Shown here: piece after piece, positions 1 through 7,262 of the stretch
Position numbering within the stretch: the stretch's first letter is position 1
Layout of the letters: each line of letters starts with the position of its first letter
Source: Desulfobacterales bacterium
GTDB lineage: Bacteria > Desulfobacterota > Desulfobacteria > Desulfobacterales > JAHEIW01
Direction of reading: 5' to 3'
Assembly: GCA_030145015.1 (NCBI GenBank)
Contig: JAQYWI010000104.1
Coordinates: 1-19,259 of the forward strand
DNA: 19,259 bases
Notes under the pieces: generated by a model
Told to the model about the DNA's origin: nothing
Seen by the model: only the letters and a program-made list of their open reading frames with translations
Database searches by the model: none
Translations under genes and position numbers: made by a program

Positions 1-758
1 CATAGATTGGCCTTCTCGTATTCATCATAGAAGACACGAATCCTACGGTGTCGAAGCATCTTTGCAACTTTTGAGACGTAAAGCCTGTCTTCTCCCGCGA
101 AAGACAATGCTACTTGGTATTCATAATATGGTTCATCGCGATGACCCTCAACACGCTCATGACCTTCAAAGCATCGAATTTTATCAAAAGGTACGCTTAT
201 GAACATCGGGCCTTTTCCACCTGAAACTTTGATTCTATATCTTTCGTTTTGCTGGCAACCTATATCCAGTTTGGTCTTATCTTTTTCATCTAGGTGGATT
301 ATCAAAATGTATTCTTCACATACGTTTTTTAACCATTCGTCATCTGAAAAGACATAACCGTATAAGTTCAATGCAACCCCGCCCACACCTGATTCTACAA
401 GTTCTGGGTCGATAAGTTCTTCAATTGTTTGCAAAACAGGAATGAGTTCATCTAACTGACTCTCATCGATTGACCGTACAAATTCGTCCATTATTTGATC
501 ATTATTCTCAAAGAATGTGTGGATTCCAAGATCACAGTTCTTAAATCGACCGGAACCAGTAAAACAACCACACTTTAGATCGTGCCAAGTCTCATCATCC
601 TCCCAAATGCTGAGTTCATATTCCCAATATTGCATCGGCATCGCTGGCATGTCGGGAGAATATGTGAAGCCTGTAACGAAAGCGCCTTCGGTCAGTTTAT
701 GTAGTATTTGGACAGTCTCTTCTTGAATTTGTTTTAGCTTCCCAATAGCAATTGTCAT
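1..758 (-). CDS. TIR-domain protein with unrecognised N-terminal domain (3' end beyond window)
   Basis: An open frame runs on the minus strand from the ATG at 758 to the window edge, giving 252 residues without a stop. AGGA lies 6 bases before the ATG. Residues 1-210 match no family I recognise; they are soluble, acidic and aromatic-rich (YWEYELSIWEDDETW near 44-58) with a Cys pair CGC near 63-65. From about residue 213 the sequence is a typical start of a bacterial TIR domain: YQVALSFAGEDRLYVSKVA, then RVFYDEYEKANL, matching strand A, the BB-loop side and strand B of the SEFIR/TIR_2 group. Bacterial TIR domains often cleave NAD+ or make signalling nucleotides in anti-phage defence. The rest of the TIR domain lies outside the window, and the residue before the last Leu is Asn where some TIR NADases have Glu, so activity cannot be judged. 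It follows the nuclease gene on the same strand after a 284-bp gap. The TIR call is firm; the defence role is inferred. Confidence 0.88.
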   Translation of the reverse strand, partial: MTIAIGKLKQIQEETVQILHKLTEGAFVTGFTYSPDMPAMPMQYWEYELSIWEDDETWHDLKCGCFTGSGRFKNCDLGIHTFFENNDQIMDEFVRSIDESQLDELIPVLQTIEELIDPELVESGVGGVALNLYGYVFSDDEWLKNVCEEYILIIHLDEKDKTKLDIGCQQNERYRIKVSGGKGPMFISVPFDKIRCFEGHERVEGHRDEPYYEYQVALSFAGEDRLYVSKVAKMLRHRRIRVFYDEYEKANL

Positions 759-1042
759 TGCAGTTCCTAAAGTCAAATCGAAGTGATGAGTTGTAAGATA
801 GTTTTCGGTAATAGGGTGTTATTATTATTTCGATACCCAACGCCCAGGATGAGGAGCGCGCTGTTTGCGTCTGTCTCAATCCGTTTGATGTCATAGCAGT
901 CGAGCTTGCACGGTATTTATTTATTGGTGCGCTCCTCATCCTGGGCGATGTCCCCGAGGTACGAGGGGACATCGCCTGTGATAATCTGGCAGGAAGGATC
1001 TCGGATTTGCTCGAAGTTTCGTTATCCAGACCTTCTCAAAGT
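759..1042. repeat. Intergenic region with two overlapping perfect inverted repeats
   Basis: This gap between the nuclease and TIR genes holds two perfect inverted repeats. Arm 841-859 pairs with 929-947 (19 bp, 69-base spacer). Arm 944-955 pairs with 965-976 (12 bp, 9-base loop). The right arm of the first shares bases 944-947 with the left arm of the second, so both cannot form fully at once. No T-tract follows either stem on either strand, so they are not ordinary Rho-independent terminators. I see no convincing gene here: the 91-codon frame across 697-972 runs antiparallel-like through the repeat arms and overlaps the TIR start. They could be a small palindromic mobile relic or a leader structure in front of the TIR gene. 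Confidence 0.75.
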
Positions 1043-2119
1043 CTAAACCGCACGACCTTCCTGATCAGTCTTCATCACATTGTTGGCCTGCAATTCCTTA
1101 CCGGTTTCTGGCGCCGAGTCTTGCAGGGCCTCCAGAACCAGAGAACGATGATCTGAAACTACATGATAGTTGTTCTTCGTCTCCCCGTGCTCGCCACCTG
1201 TCTCGAATTCTATCGCTTGGCGTAAGTGTGGGTTGGACTTTTTGGTAAGGAACTGCGAAATATTGCTGAGGTAGCGACCGGCTTGGCCGATGTCACTACC
1301 GATGCCAGCCTCGTAGAGTCCTTGCTTGATTTCTTCTCGGTCATATTTACGGTCTTCCTGAGCGATTATCTGCAAGAATGCACGGAACCGCTGGGTCAAG
1401 TCGCTGGGACGAGTAAGTGACTGGACAATCCGTTGCTTCAGTTCATCTGGAGGAAGATTCGATTTTTCAAGAGAGAACGAACTCTTTCCGGGACGTCTCT
1501 GATCCTTTTGCTTACTCTCCTTCTTCTGAATGTAGTCCTTGGCCTCAGGCAAGGGGATGATAATTTCCGGGTTTATGAACAGACTGCCCGCTGCATCGCG
1601 GTGAGGCGTCAAGCGAATACACTCGACGTCGATCTCTGATTCCCTGAGCCACATCACCGCCGAGATAACCTCAGAATGAAATTCTTTGGAAACGAGAATG
1701 ATCCTTTGTCGTTGGTTTAGGTCCTCCAGCTCGCAGTTGATGAATTCCTCGATCTTGACTTGAGCATCATCGGCGTCAGTACCAAGGTATTCGGCGAAGT
1801 ACTTGTATACATCGTCTTGAGAAAAGCTGGAGCAATAGGAAGCATACTTGATTGCCTGCCACTCTACATCTGTGCCCGAATCGTCTCTTTTTAGCTCAAC
1901 AACGACCAGTGCACCCTGCTTGTCCACGGCGAGCAAGTCCAATCGCCTACCGGAAGGGAGAATCAATTCTTTTCCGATAATGAGAAGGTCTTCGCCCAAT
2001 ATCTCCGGAGTGCCATCAATCCATTTCTGAATATCGAATCGTTCTTTCAGGTCCAGTTCGCAGAACGAGGTTACCGGAATTTCAATCAGTTTCTTGTTCT
2101 CAATATCTACCTTATACAT
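1043..2119 (-). CDS. DUF91/NucS-like PD-(D/E)XK nuclease family protein
   Basis: The product has 358 residues. The N-terminal half carries a restriction-endonuclease-like core: RRLDLLAVD (Asp61), VVVELKRD (Glu75, Lys77) and a following helix QAIKYASY (Gln88), the D...ExK...QxxxYA arrangement of DUF91/NucS-type and related nucleases. These families cut or process DNA; the substrate here is unknown. Residues about 190-220 are a charged linker rich in Lys, Gln and Ser. The C-terminal part (about 222-345) looks like a separate helical domain (LTQRFRAFLQIIAQED) that may bind DNA or a partner. The ATG at 2119 has AAGGAG seven bases upstream, so the start is well supported. It lies between the integrase and the TIR gene on the same strand, which suggests element cargo, possibly defence. 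The nuclease fold is a confident call from the motifs; the function is not established. Confidence 0.85.
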   Translation of the reverse strand: MYKVDIENKKLIEIPVTSFCELDLKERFDIQKWIDGTPEILGEDLLIIGKELILPSGRRLDLLAVDKQGALVVVELKRDDSGTDVEWQAIKYASYCSSFSQDDVYKYFAEYLGTDADDAQVKIEEFINCELEDLNQRQRIILVSKEFHSEVISAVMWLRESEIDVECIRLTPHRDAAGSLFINPEIIIPLPEAKDYIQKKESKQKDQRRPGKSSFSLEKSNLPPDELKQRIVQSLTRPSDLTQRFRAFLQIIAQEDRKYDREEIKQGLYEAGIGSDIGQAGRYLSNISQFLTKKSNPHLRQAIEFETGGEHGETKNNYHVVSDHRSLVLEALQDSAPETGKELQANNVMKTDQEGRAV

Positions 2120-2305
2120 CCCTTTACTCCTTATTATTGCAGATACAAAACAGATATCACAAATAAACCAAATTCGACAATGGTTTTAATACCAAGACCG
2201 GGGGGGGGGCTTGAAAGGGGGCCTACCCAGTGCCCTGCGTATATATAACAGGGCACTTATATAGTACCTGAGGCACACACATCCCCCATATATTTCTTAT
2301 AAAAT
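2120..2305. other. Intergenic region with a 10-G tract and a 9-bp hairpin
   Basis: This is the gap between the nuclease start and the integrase stop. It holds an uninterrupted run of ten G at 2200-2209 (poly-C on the transcribed strand, about 80 bases upstream of the nuclease ATG) and a perfect hairpin with arms 2229-2237 and 2249-2257 around an AT-rich 11-base loop. The hairpin lies just downstream of the integrase stop and could end integrase transcription, but it lacks a T-run on the minus strand. Any nuclease promoter must lie here, between about 2130 and 2200; I see no clear match. Confidence 0.6.
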
Positions 2306-4007
2306 TTAGCTGGGAACGAAACTGCTTTTCTTAAGGGGTTTTAGGTCTACTTGATACTCAAGTTTCAAAATGCACTCTTCATAAATAGTATCCACGCGGT
2401 AACCTTTAGCATATCTTTTTCTGGTTTCCGATTTACCTGCTCTGCCGGTAAGTTCTTCAACCAAAGACTCCATTACTAACTTTTTATAAAGATGATCACT
2501 GACATTATGTCGGAAGCTGTGAAATGTTTTCTTTTTATTAGTGAGCCCTACTTTTTTTCTTAGGTAATAACCAAATCTTTTAGAGAACTCATGACCGTAT
2601 TTTTCATTTACCCTCTTGAGTTCAGGAAAAACTCGAGAGTGTCCTTCAGACCTTACTCTCTCAACATATTGGAGGAACTTAAATTGATCAACAAGGATAG
2701 GATGCAAGGGGATCGACCTGATTGCGTTTTCATTTTTAACCTTCCTATCGTTGTCATCATTTATGTCGATACACCAGAAATTCTTATGCTCGAAGACGTC
2801 CTTGCAGTACAAGGAAGCAATCTCCTCAAGCCTACAACCGGTATAAAGTGCCAGCAGAGGAAGCCAGAACCTTGACGCTATATCCTTTGACCACTCCAGA
2901 AAGACATCGGTATTAAAGATTTTAGCCAGATCCTCTGGGTCATTAAAGGCCAATTTATGCCCTCTTGCATTTTTCTTTTTAGGTGGAATAATTCCAGAGA
3001 TCACAGGATTCTTTTTGATATATTCGTTTTCTTCTGCATAGGTAAAAATGGACCTTTACAAAATTTAAATACTCCCTTCGAGTGGTTACATCCAAAGTTT
3101 TATCATGCTTACCATCGAGATCGTCTGGCGATAAATCTGAAATGTCTTTATACTCCTTCATCCGAGCAAACCCCGGAGGTAACGATTCTAAAAGTTGCGC
3201 CAGTTTTCGGACATCATCCACGGTGATCTCACTAACAGGCCTATTACCTAAAACCTGAAACATGGTATTGATCTTTGGCTGATGATTCCTATCTGTGTTG
3301 GAACTCCATTTTTTAGATTGGATCTGTCGATTTTGATATTCCTGAATAAGTTTCTCAAGAGTGATTGAATATTTTTTAATCAGCGGCGAGTCTATTTTTG
3401 CAGAGGGCTTCCCCAATAAAGTGCTTGGGTCATCAGAATAGTCACCCAACATCTGCTTTTTTTCAATTTCAACCAATTTTACTTCGGCCTTAAGTAAGTC
3501 TCTACAGAGCTTTTTGTATGAATAGGTGTCCTTTTGTAATCCAGAGATGCCATTTTTTTCAAGGAGGTCATCGACCATTTCTTCAGCCCTCTGGTAATCA
3601 CAAGCATTTAACTCATCGATTAGATCATCCTTAACAAAATCCAATGTTCTGGTATAACTGCTACTTTCATCACGAGGAGGGAAATAATCGTCATCATCCC
3701 CCGTTAACCAGCGTTCTTCAAGCATCTTCAAAGTGTTCTGGATGTACTGATCTACCATAACTTGGATCTGATCATTTGTAAGTTCTGCCAATTTCTGATT
3801 CTCCCGTAGGAACCTGAATAATTGTTGAAATTTACCTGCCAATAACCGTGCCTTCGATTTAGCAAGACCTATGGAGCCTGTATTAAGAGTATATCTCAAT
3901 TCAGTCTTACCTACAAATTTTCGTAGGTCTTTAGGTACGATCATCCGAAAACAATAAGAATGTGGATTTCGAATTGTGTAAGACGGGGACCTGCGGGAAG
4001 GCTTCAT
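2306..4007 (-). pseudogene. Tyrosine integrase (DUF6538-type N-terminus), frameshifted
   Basis: Two overlapping minus-strand frames make one integrase of about 566 residues. The N-terminal part (4007 to about 3054) begins with a DUF6538-like arm-binding region (NPHSYCFRMIVPKDLR) and a core-binding segment. The C-terminal part (about 3053 to 2306) is the catalytic domain: YTGCRLEEIASL (Arg I), a Lys hairpin near NDRKVKNENAIRSIPLHP, HSFRH (HxxR) and RKRYAKGY (Tyr nucleophile). The frames join if one G of the GG at 3053-3054 is removed, giving FVK-SIFTYAEENEYIKKNP, which reads like a normal integrase. One extra base therefore separates the halves, by mutation or sequencing error; a programmed shift is less likely. 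The His of the usual LGH motif is Arg (LTGRAG). I chose ATG 4007 (GGAG 9 bases upstream) over GTG 4022. AT-rich codon use differs from the chromosome to the right. Its start is 110 bases from the tRNA 3' end, the usual arrangement for a tRNA-targeting integrase. Confidence 0.85.
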
Positions 4008-4085
4008 AACACTCAACTCCACCTGTTATTTGTGTAAGAAGTTTGTGTAACAGATGGAATTGAGCAAGAAGGGTGAAAAATAAAA

Positions 4086-4109
4086 AACCTACTGTTATTT
4101 CAGTAGGTT
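4086..4109 (-). terminator. Rho-independent terminator after the tRNA
   Basis: A perfect 9-bp stem (4086-4094 with 4101-4109, loop of 6) is followed on the minus strand by a T-rich run (TTTTTTATTTTT across about 4087-4076). It sits 8 bases beyond the tRNA 3' end and would end tRNA transcription before the integrase. Confidence 0.85.
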
Positions 4110-4116
4110 ATGGTTA

Positions 4117-4193
4117 TGGTGGCGATGCAGGGACTTGAACCCCGGACACTGCGGATATGAGCCGCATGCTCTGACCACCTGAGCTACATCGCC
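4117..4193 (-). tRNA. tRNA-Met (anticodon CAT), probable element integration site
   Basis: A complete cloverleaf reads on the minus strand: acceptor GGCGATG (4193-4187) pairs with CATCGCC (4127-4121), followed by discriminator A and an encoded CCA (4119-4117). The D-arm (TAGCTCAGGTGGTCAGAGC) is canonical, the anticodon stem TGCGG/CCGCA encloses loop CTCATAT with anticodon CAT at 4159-4157, and the T-arm is CCGGGGTTCAAGTCCCTG-like with the GTTCAAG core. Acceptor GGCGATG and A73 resemble elongator Met tRNAs; a lysidine-modified Ile tRNA also has a CAT gene anticodon and cannot be fully excluded. The 3' end faces the integrase, so this half is the likely attB remnant. Confidence 0.95.
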
Positions 4194-4715
4194 ACAAATA
4201 CAAGCCGCCTGCCGGGGTAACCGGAATCCCGGCAAACCCTTTCAGTTACCTGAATTTTGCACGAGTCGGAGGCTTTCATCTGCAAGCGGAGCCCCTTAGT
4301 GTTATAAAATCAGACGCTTCATCCCGCGAAGCGGGGGCACTTAAGGGCGCAGCCATAGTAAACTATTGCAAGCCCTTAATAACGAAGCAGATGGAAGCCT
4401 CCGGCTCGCCCAAAGGGTGAAAAGTAATGAGAGAAAATGATATCAATCCATTAAATATAATCCCAATTTCTCATTAATTTTCATGCAGGGTTCAGGTATT
4501 AACAACTCGTTTTTAGCAAGTCAAGATGAAAATCAAGCTTGATATAACCAATCCTGTGAAATCGTGAATACGTGAATACTTATATACTTGAGGATACTTC
4601 GTGGGGTTATGGATTGGATGGATCTCTGACTCACCCGTTACGATGCATGCAGATCAGATATGGCAACCAGACAACTTCCGCTATGGGCACTTTAGGCCCG
4701 CAAACAGGCTAACGG
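4194..4715. other. 522-bp gene-free region upstream of tRNA-Met
   Basis: No credible coding frame. It contains a 7-bp hairpin (4210-4216 with 4228-4234), the large structured element at 4262-4408 described separately, and an AT-rich stretch (about 4430-4600) in which I see no further structure. The frame starting at 4601 overlaps the 3' end of the DUF3426 gene and has no family resemblance. Confidence 0.6.
4262..4408 (+). ncRNA. Candidate structured RNA or palindromic element with a 22-bp outer stem
   Basis: Arms 4262-4283 and 4387-4408 pair along 22 positions. The two non-identical positions are T in the left arm facing G in the right arm, so a plus-strand RNA would keep both as U-G wobbles, whereas a minus-strand RNA would have A-C mismatches. 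Inside are a CCCGC-GAA-GCGGG hairpin (4323-4335) and a nested hairpin whose outer stem TTAAGGGC/GCCCTTAA (4341-4348 with 4372-4379) encloses ATAG-TAAA-CTAT (4355-4366). This multibranch layout is not explained by tRNA or terminator function. It may be a small RNA, a MITE-like repeat or an attC-like folded site; I do not recognise a named family. Confidence 0.5.
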
Positions 4716-7172
4716 TCAGGAAGAGGATCCTGATACCTCCACCGTATATTCATCCAGATTGGCCGGCAGTTTACCAAATACAATTAAAAATGGAATGGTC
4801 TTGCCTGTCTTGACTTCGATATTTGAGCGGTTATCGCCGAAGCGATTTTGCAGCCGCTTGTTTATAGCAGGCATATCCAGCCGTGCCAGATCCGAGTCGC
4901 TAAGCATATTACCGCCGTAAACCGTGGCTGTTTTGACCAGCGCTTTGCCTTTGCGATAAAGTTTACCGGTGATTTTGATAAAGCTACGGGGATGATCATA
5001 CTCATTGCGAACTTGACCCGCAATCACAAAGATATCGCCCGCCGAGGTATTTTCGATAAATTTATGAGTGATCGTTATTCCCATCGGCGTAATCTTCAGA
5101 TTGCCGACCGCATCCTGGTCCTCGGATTTCAGCAAACCGCTAAGATAAGGTATTTTAACATCACTAAGATAGGGAATATTGATATCGCTGACATAGGGTA
5201 TCTTAATGCCCAGGCTCTGAGTCACAATATATCCAACAAGACAAAGTACCAGAAGAAGCAAGGCAACGAGAACCGGTTTGCGGGTGCGCCCTTTCCTGAT
5301 CGGCGCTGAAACACCGGCTCCCGGCTGATCCATTACATCCGTATCACCGCGCACATCGTGGGTTTCAGCGAAGTCATCGGAGGCAAAATCATCGTCGGAG
5401 GCATCCAGGTCACTGTCAGATGTCAGTACCTCATCGATTTGGGTAGCTGACGCCTGGGTTGCACCAAATTGCAGTGTTTCCTCATCTGAGCCTAAAAGAT
5501 TAAATTCCAAATCATCTTCACCTGATTCGGAAATGTCTAAGGCGCTTACGGTTTCCACCATGTCATCGCCCAGATCCAGATTCAGTTCGAGTTCCGGTTC
5601 CTTGGGTCGCGCCGCCTCATCCATCACTGCCTCTAAGTCAAGCTCCAGGGGCTCCTCAGCTCCTGGTTCAGCCGAGGCGGTCTCTTCACTTTCTTCCAGC
5701 ATCTTTTCAATATCCAAAAACTCCGCATCATCTGACGGGGTCTTTTCCTTGGGAGATGTGCTGGCCTCGACCGCACCTTCGGTCTCAAAATCGAGATCCA
5801 AGTCCAAGTCCAATTCCTGCGTGCCTTCAGATGTCGGGGTTTCATCGGATTCAAGCATCTTTTCAAGATCCGGCATCTCAAGCCGATCGGGAGTCTCTGC
5901 AGATTCAACCGCGGCCGTTTCCGCCGCACCCTCATCCACCTCAAAATCGAGTTCCAGATCCTCTCCAACTTCTTCAACCGCAGCCGCCTCTGCCGGAGTC
6001 TCGTCTGACTCCATAAGACCGTCTAAATCCGACAGATCCAATTCGTCGACCCCGTCAAGATCTGCGGATGATTCTAAAATCGGCTCTTCAGCGGTTGGTT
6101 CCGCTTCCAAATCAAGATCCAGATCCAAATCATCTGAAGCCTCAACGAGCTCTTCTTCGGTATCGAGGATATCATCCAGATCCGAAAGATCCAGATCGGT
6201 TTCATCTGACGCTTCAAGGGTCTCATCTTCCAATTCCATATCCGCACCAGAATCAACCAGGTCTTCCAGATCCGATAAATCCAGCGCGGCGGAATCATCG
6301 TGCGCGGCAACCTCCTCCGTTGCGGTGGGTTCCATTTCTTCAGCATCCGGATCCAGATCGGCATCATCCGAGGCCTCAAAAGTTACATCTTCCAGATCCA
6401 TATCCGCATCGGAATCATCCAGGTCTTCCAGATCCAGATCGGCATCATCCGAGGCCTCAACAGATACATCTTCCAGATCCATATCCGCACCGGAATCAAC
6501 CAGATCTTCCAGATCCGACAAATCCAGCGCATCGGACTCATCGTGCGCGGCAACCTCCTCCGTTGCGGCGGATTCCATTTCTTCATCATCCAGTTCCAGA
6601 TCTGAATCCAGATCCGATTCTTCCGCAACCATGTCGGCTTCTTCGGCTTGATCTAAATCGTCCAGATCCATCTCGATGTCCGCCAGGTCGGAGTCCACGG
6701 CCTCGACATGGCCCAGCTCGGTTTCATCTGCTTCCGCAACGCTTTCCTCTTCCAGATCCAAATCCAGCTCTTCTTCGTCCAGGGTCCCGGTTTCTGCGGC
6801 TCCTTCGTCTTCATCTTCGTCCGAATCAAAATCAAGCTCCAGCTCGCCGGAAGTTTCTTCAGCCACCTCCGCGATTGCCGACTCGTCATCATCAAAATCC
6901 ATCATATCATCTAATTCCGGCAAATCGTCGCCTGCGCTGCCTTCAATCGCCAAATCATCAATTTCTTTATCAGAATCCAGATCCGCTCCTAAATCTTCAT
7001 CCATTTCAAAGCTAAAATCATCAGCGTCTTCACCAATTTCAGCATCAGATATGTCTGGATAAACGACAAAAACGCTGCTGCATTTTGAACAGCGGACTTT
7101 CGATCCGTCAGCCTTTATCAGGCTATCGCCAACGTTAAAACTTGATTCACACTCATTACACGTAACAATCAT
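4716..7172 (-). CDS. MJ0042 zinc-ribbon / DUF3426 membrane protein with a large acidic repeat domain
   Basis: The product has 818 residues from ATG 7172, chosen over GTG 7184 because GTGAGG then forms the ribosome site and because the family starts MI-TC. Residues 1-40 form an MJ0042-type zinc ribbon (CNEC ... CSKC). Residues about 50-590 are almost wholly Asp/Glu with Ser, Ala and Leu, built from degenerate LDLSDLEDL-type units, including exact 27-residue spacing. A single membrane helix follows near 620-640 (VLVALLLLVLCLVGYIV), then three IPYxSD-type repeats, then a DUF3426 domain at about 680-815 (FVIAGQVRNEYDHPRSFIKITGKLY), the C-terminal module of this family. The zinc ribbon should be cytoplasmic and the DUF3426 domain periplasmic. 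Function is unknown; family members are small, so the 500-residue acidic insertion is the oddity. It lies 90 bp downstream of the DnaJ gene with its own likely promoter at 7221-7249. Confidence 0.85.
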   Translation of the reverse strand: MIVTCNECESSFNVGDSLIKADGSKVRCSKCSSVFVVYPDISDAEIGEDADDFSFEMDEDLGADLDSDKEIDDLAIEGSAGDDLPELDDMMDFDDDESAIAEVAEETSGELELDFDSDEDEDEGAAETGTLDEEELDLDLEEESVAEADETELGHVEAVDSDLADIEMDLDDLDQAEEADMVAEESDLDSDLELDDEEMESAATEEVAAHDESDALDLSDLEDLVDSGADMDLEDVSVEASDDADLDLEDLDDSDADMDLEDVTFEASDDADLDPDAEEMEPTATEEVAAHDDSAALDLSDLEDLVDSGADMELEDETLEASDETDLDLSDLDDILDTEEELVEASDDLDLDLDLEAEPTAEEPILESSADLDGVDELDLSDLDGLMESDETPAEAAAVEEVGEDLELDFEVDEGAAETAAVESAETPDRLEMPDLEKMLESDETPTSEGTQELDLDLDLDFETEGAVEASTSPKEKTPSDDAEFLDIEKMLEESEETASAEPGAEEPLELDLEAVMDEAARPKEPELELNLDLGDDMVETVSALDISESGEDDLEFNLLGSDEETLQFGATQASATQIDEVLTSDSDLDASDDDFASDDFAETHDVRGDTDVMDQPGAGVSAPIRKGRTRKPVLVALLLLVLCLVGYIVTQSLGIKIPYVSDINIPYLSDVKIPYLSGLLKSEDQDAVGNLKITPMGITITHKFIENTSAGDIFVIAGQVRNEYDHPRSFIKITGKLYRKGKALVKTATVYGGNMLSDSDLARLDMPAINKRLQNRFGDNRSNIEVKTGKTIPFLIVFGKLPANLDEYTVEVSGSSS

Positions 7173-7220
7173 CTCGTACCTCACTGTTTAAACAATTGAA
7201 ATTTATTAATATTTATAATA

Positions 7221-7249
7221 AAATTACCGTGAATCCGCGAATTTGTCAA
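7221..7249 (-). promoter_or_regulatory. Sigma70-type promoter for the DUF3426 gene
   Basis: On the minus strand TTGACA (7249-7244) is separated by 17 bases from TAATTT (7226-7221), about 50 bases upstream of the ATG at 7172. The -35 is a perfect consensus and the -10 matches only partly. Confidence 0.5.
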
Positions 7250-7262
7250 TTTTTTTTATTCC

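Noticed and set aside
860..930. CRISPR-like word (GTCTCAATCCGTTTGATG) between inverted-repeat arms
   Set aside because: It occurs once only; there is no spacer-repeat periodicity and no cas gene nearby.
697..972. 91-codon minus-strand frame between the nuclease and TIR genes
   Set aside because: It overlaps the well-supported TIR start in another frame and is made largely of the inverted-repeat arms.
841..976. Retron-type msr/msd RNA
   Set aside because: The nested inverted repeats recall one, but there is no reverse transcriptase gene in the window.
4262..4408. Integron attC site
   Set aside because: The element folds and has paired ends, but I cannot identify the conserved core sites and there is no integron integrase; kept only as an alternative.
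4601..4813. 70-codon plus-strand frame
   Set aside because: It runs into the antisense of the DUF3426 gene, lacks a ribosome site and resembles no protein family.
5533..6651. Long plus-strand open frame, very rich in Ser and Arg
   Set aside because: It is the antisense of the acidic repeat domain; Asp/Glu codons read backwards give Ser, Arg and Phe. It has no family signal and no ribosome site.
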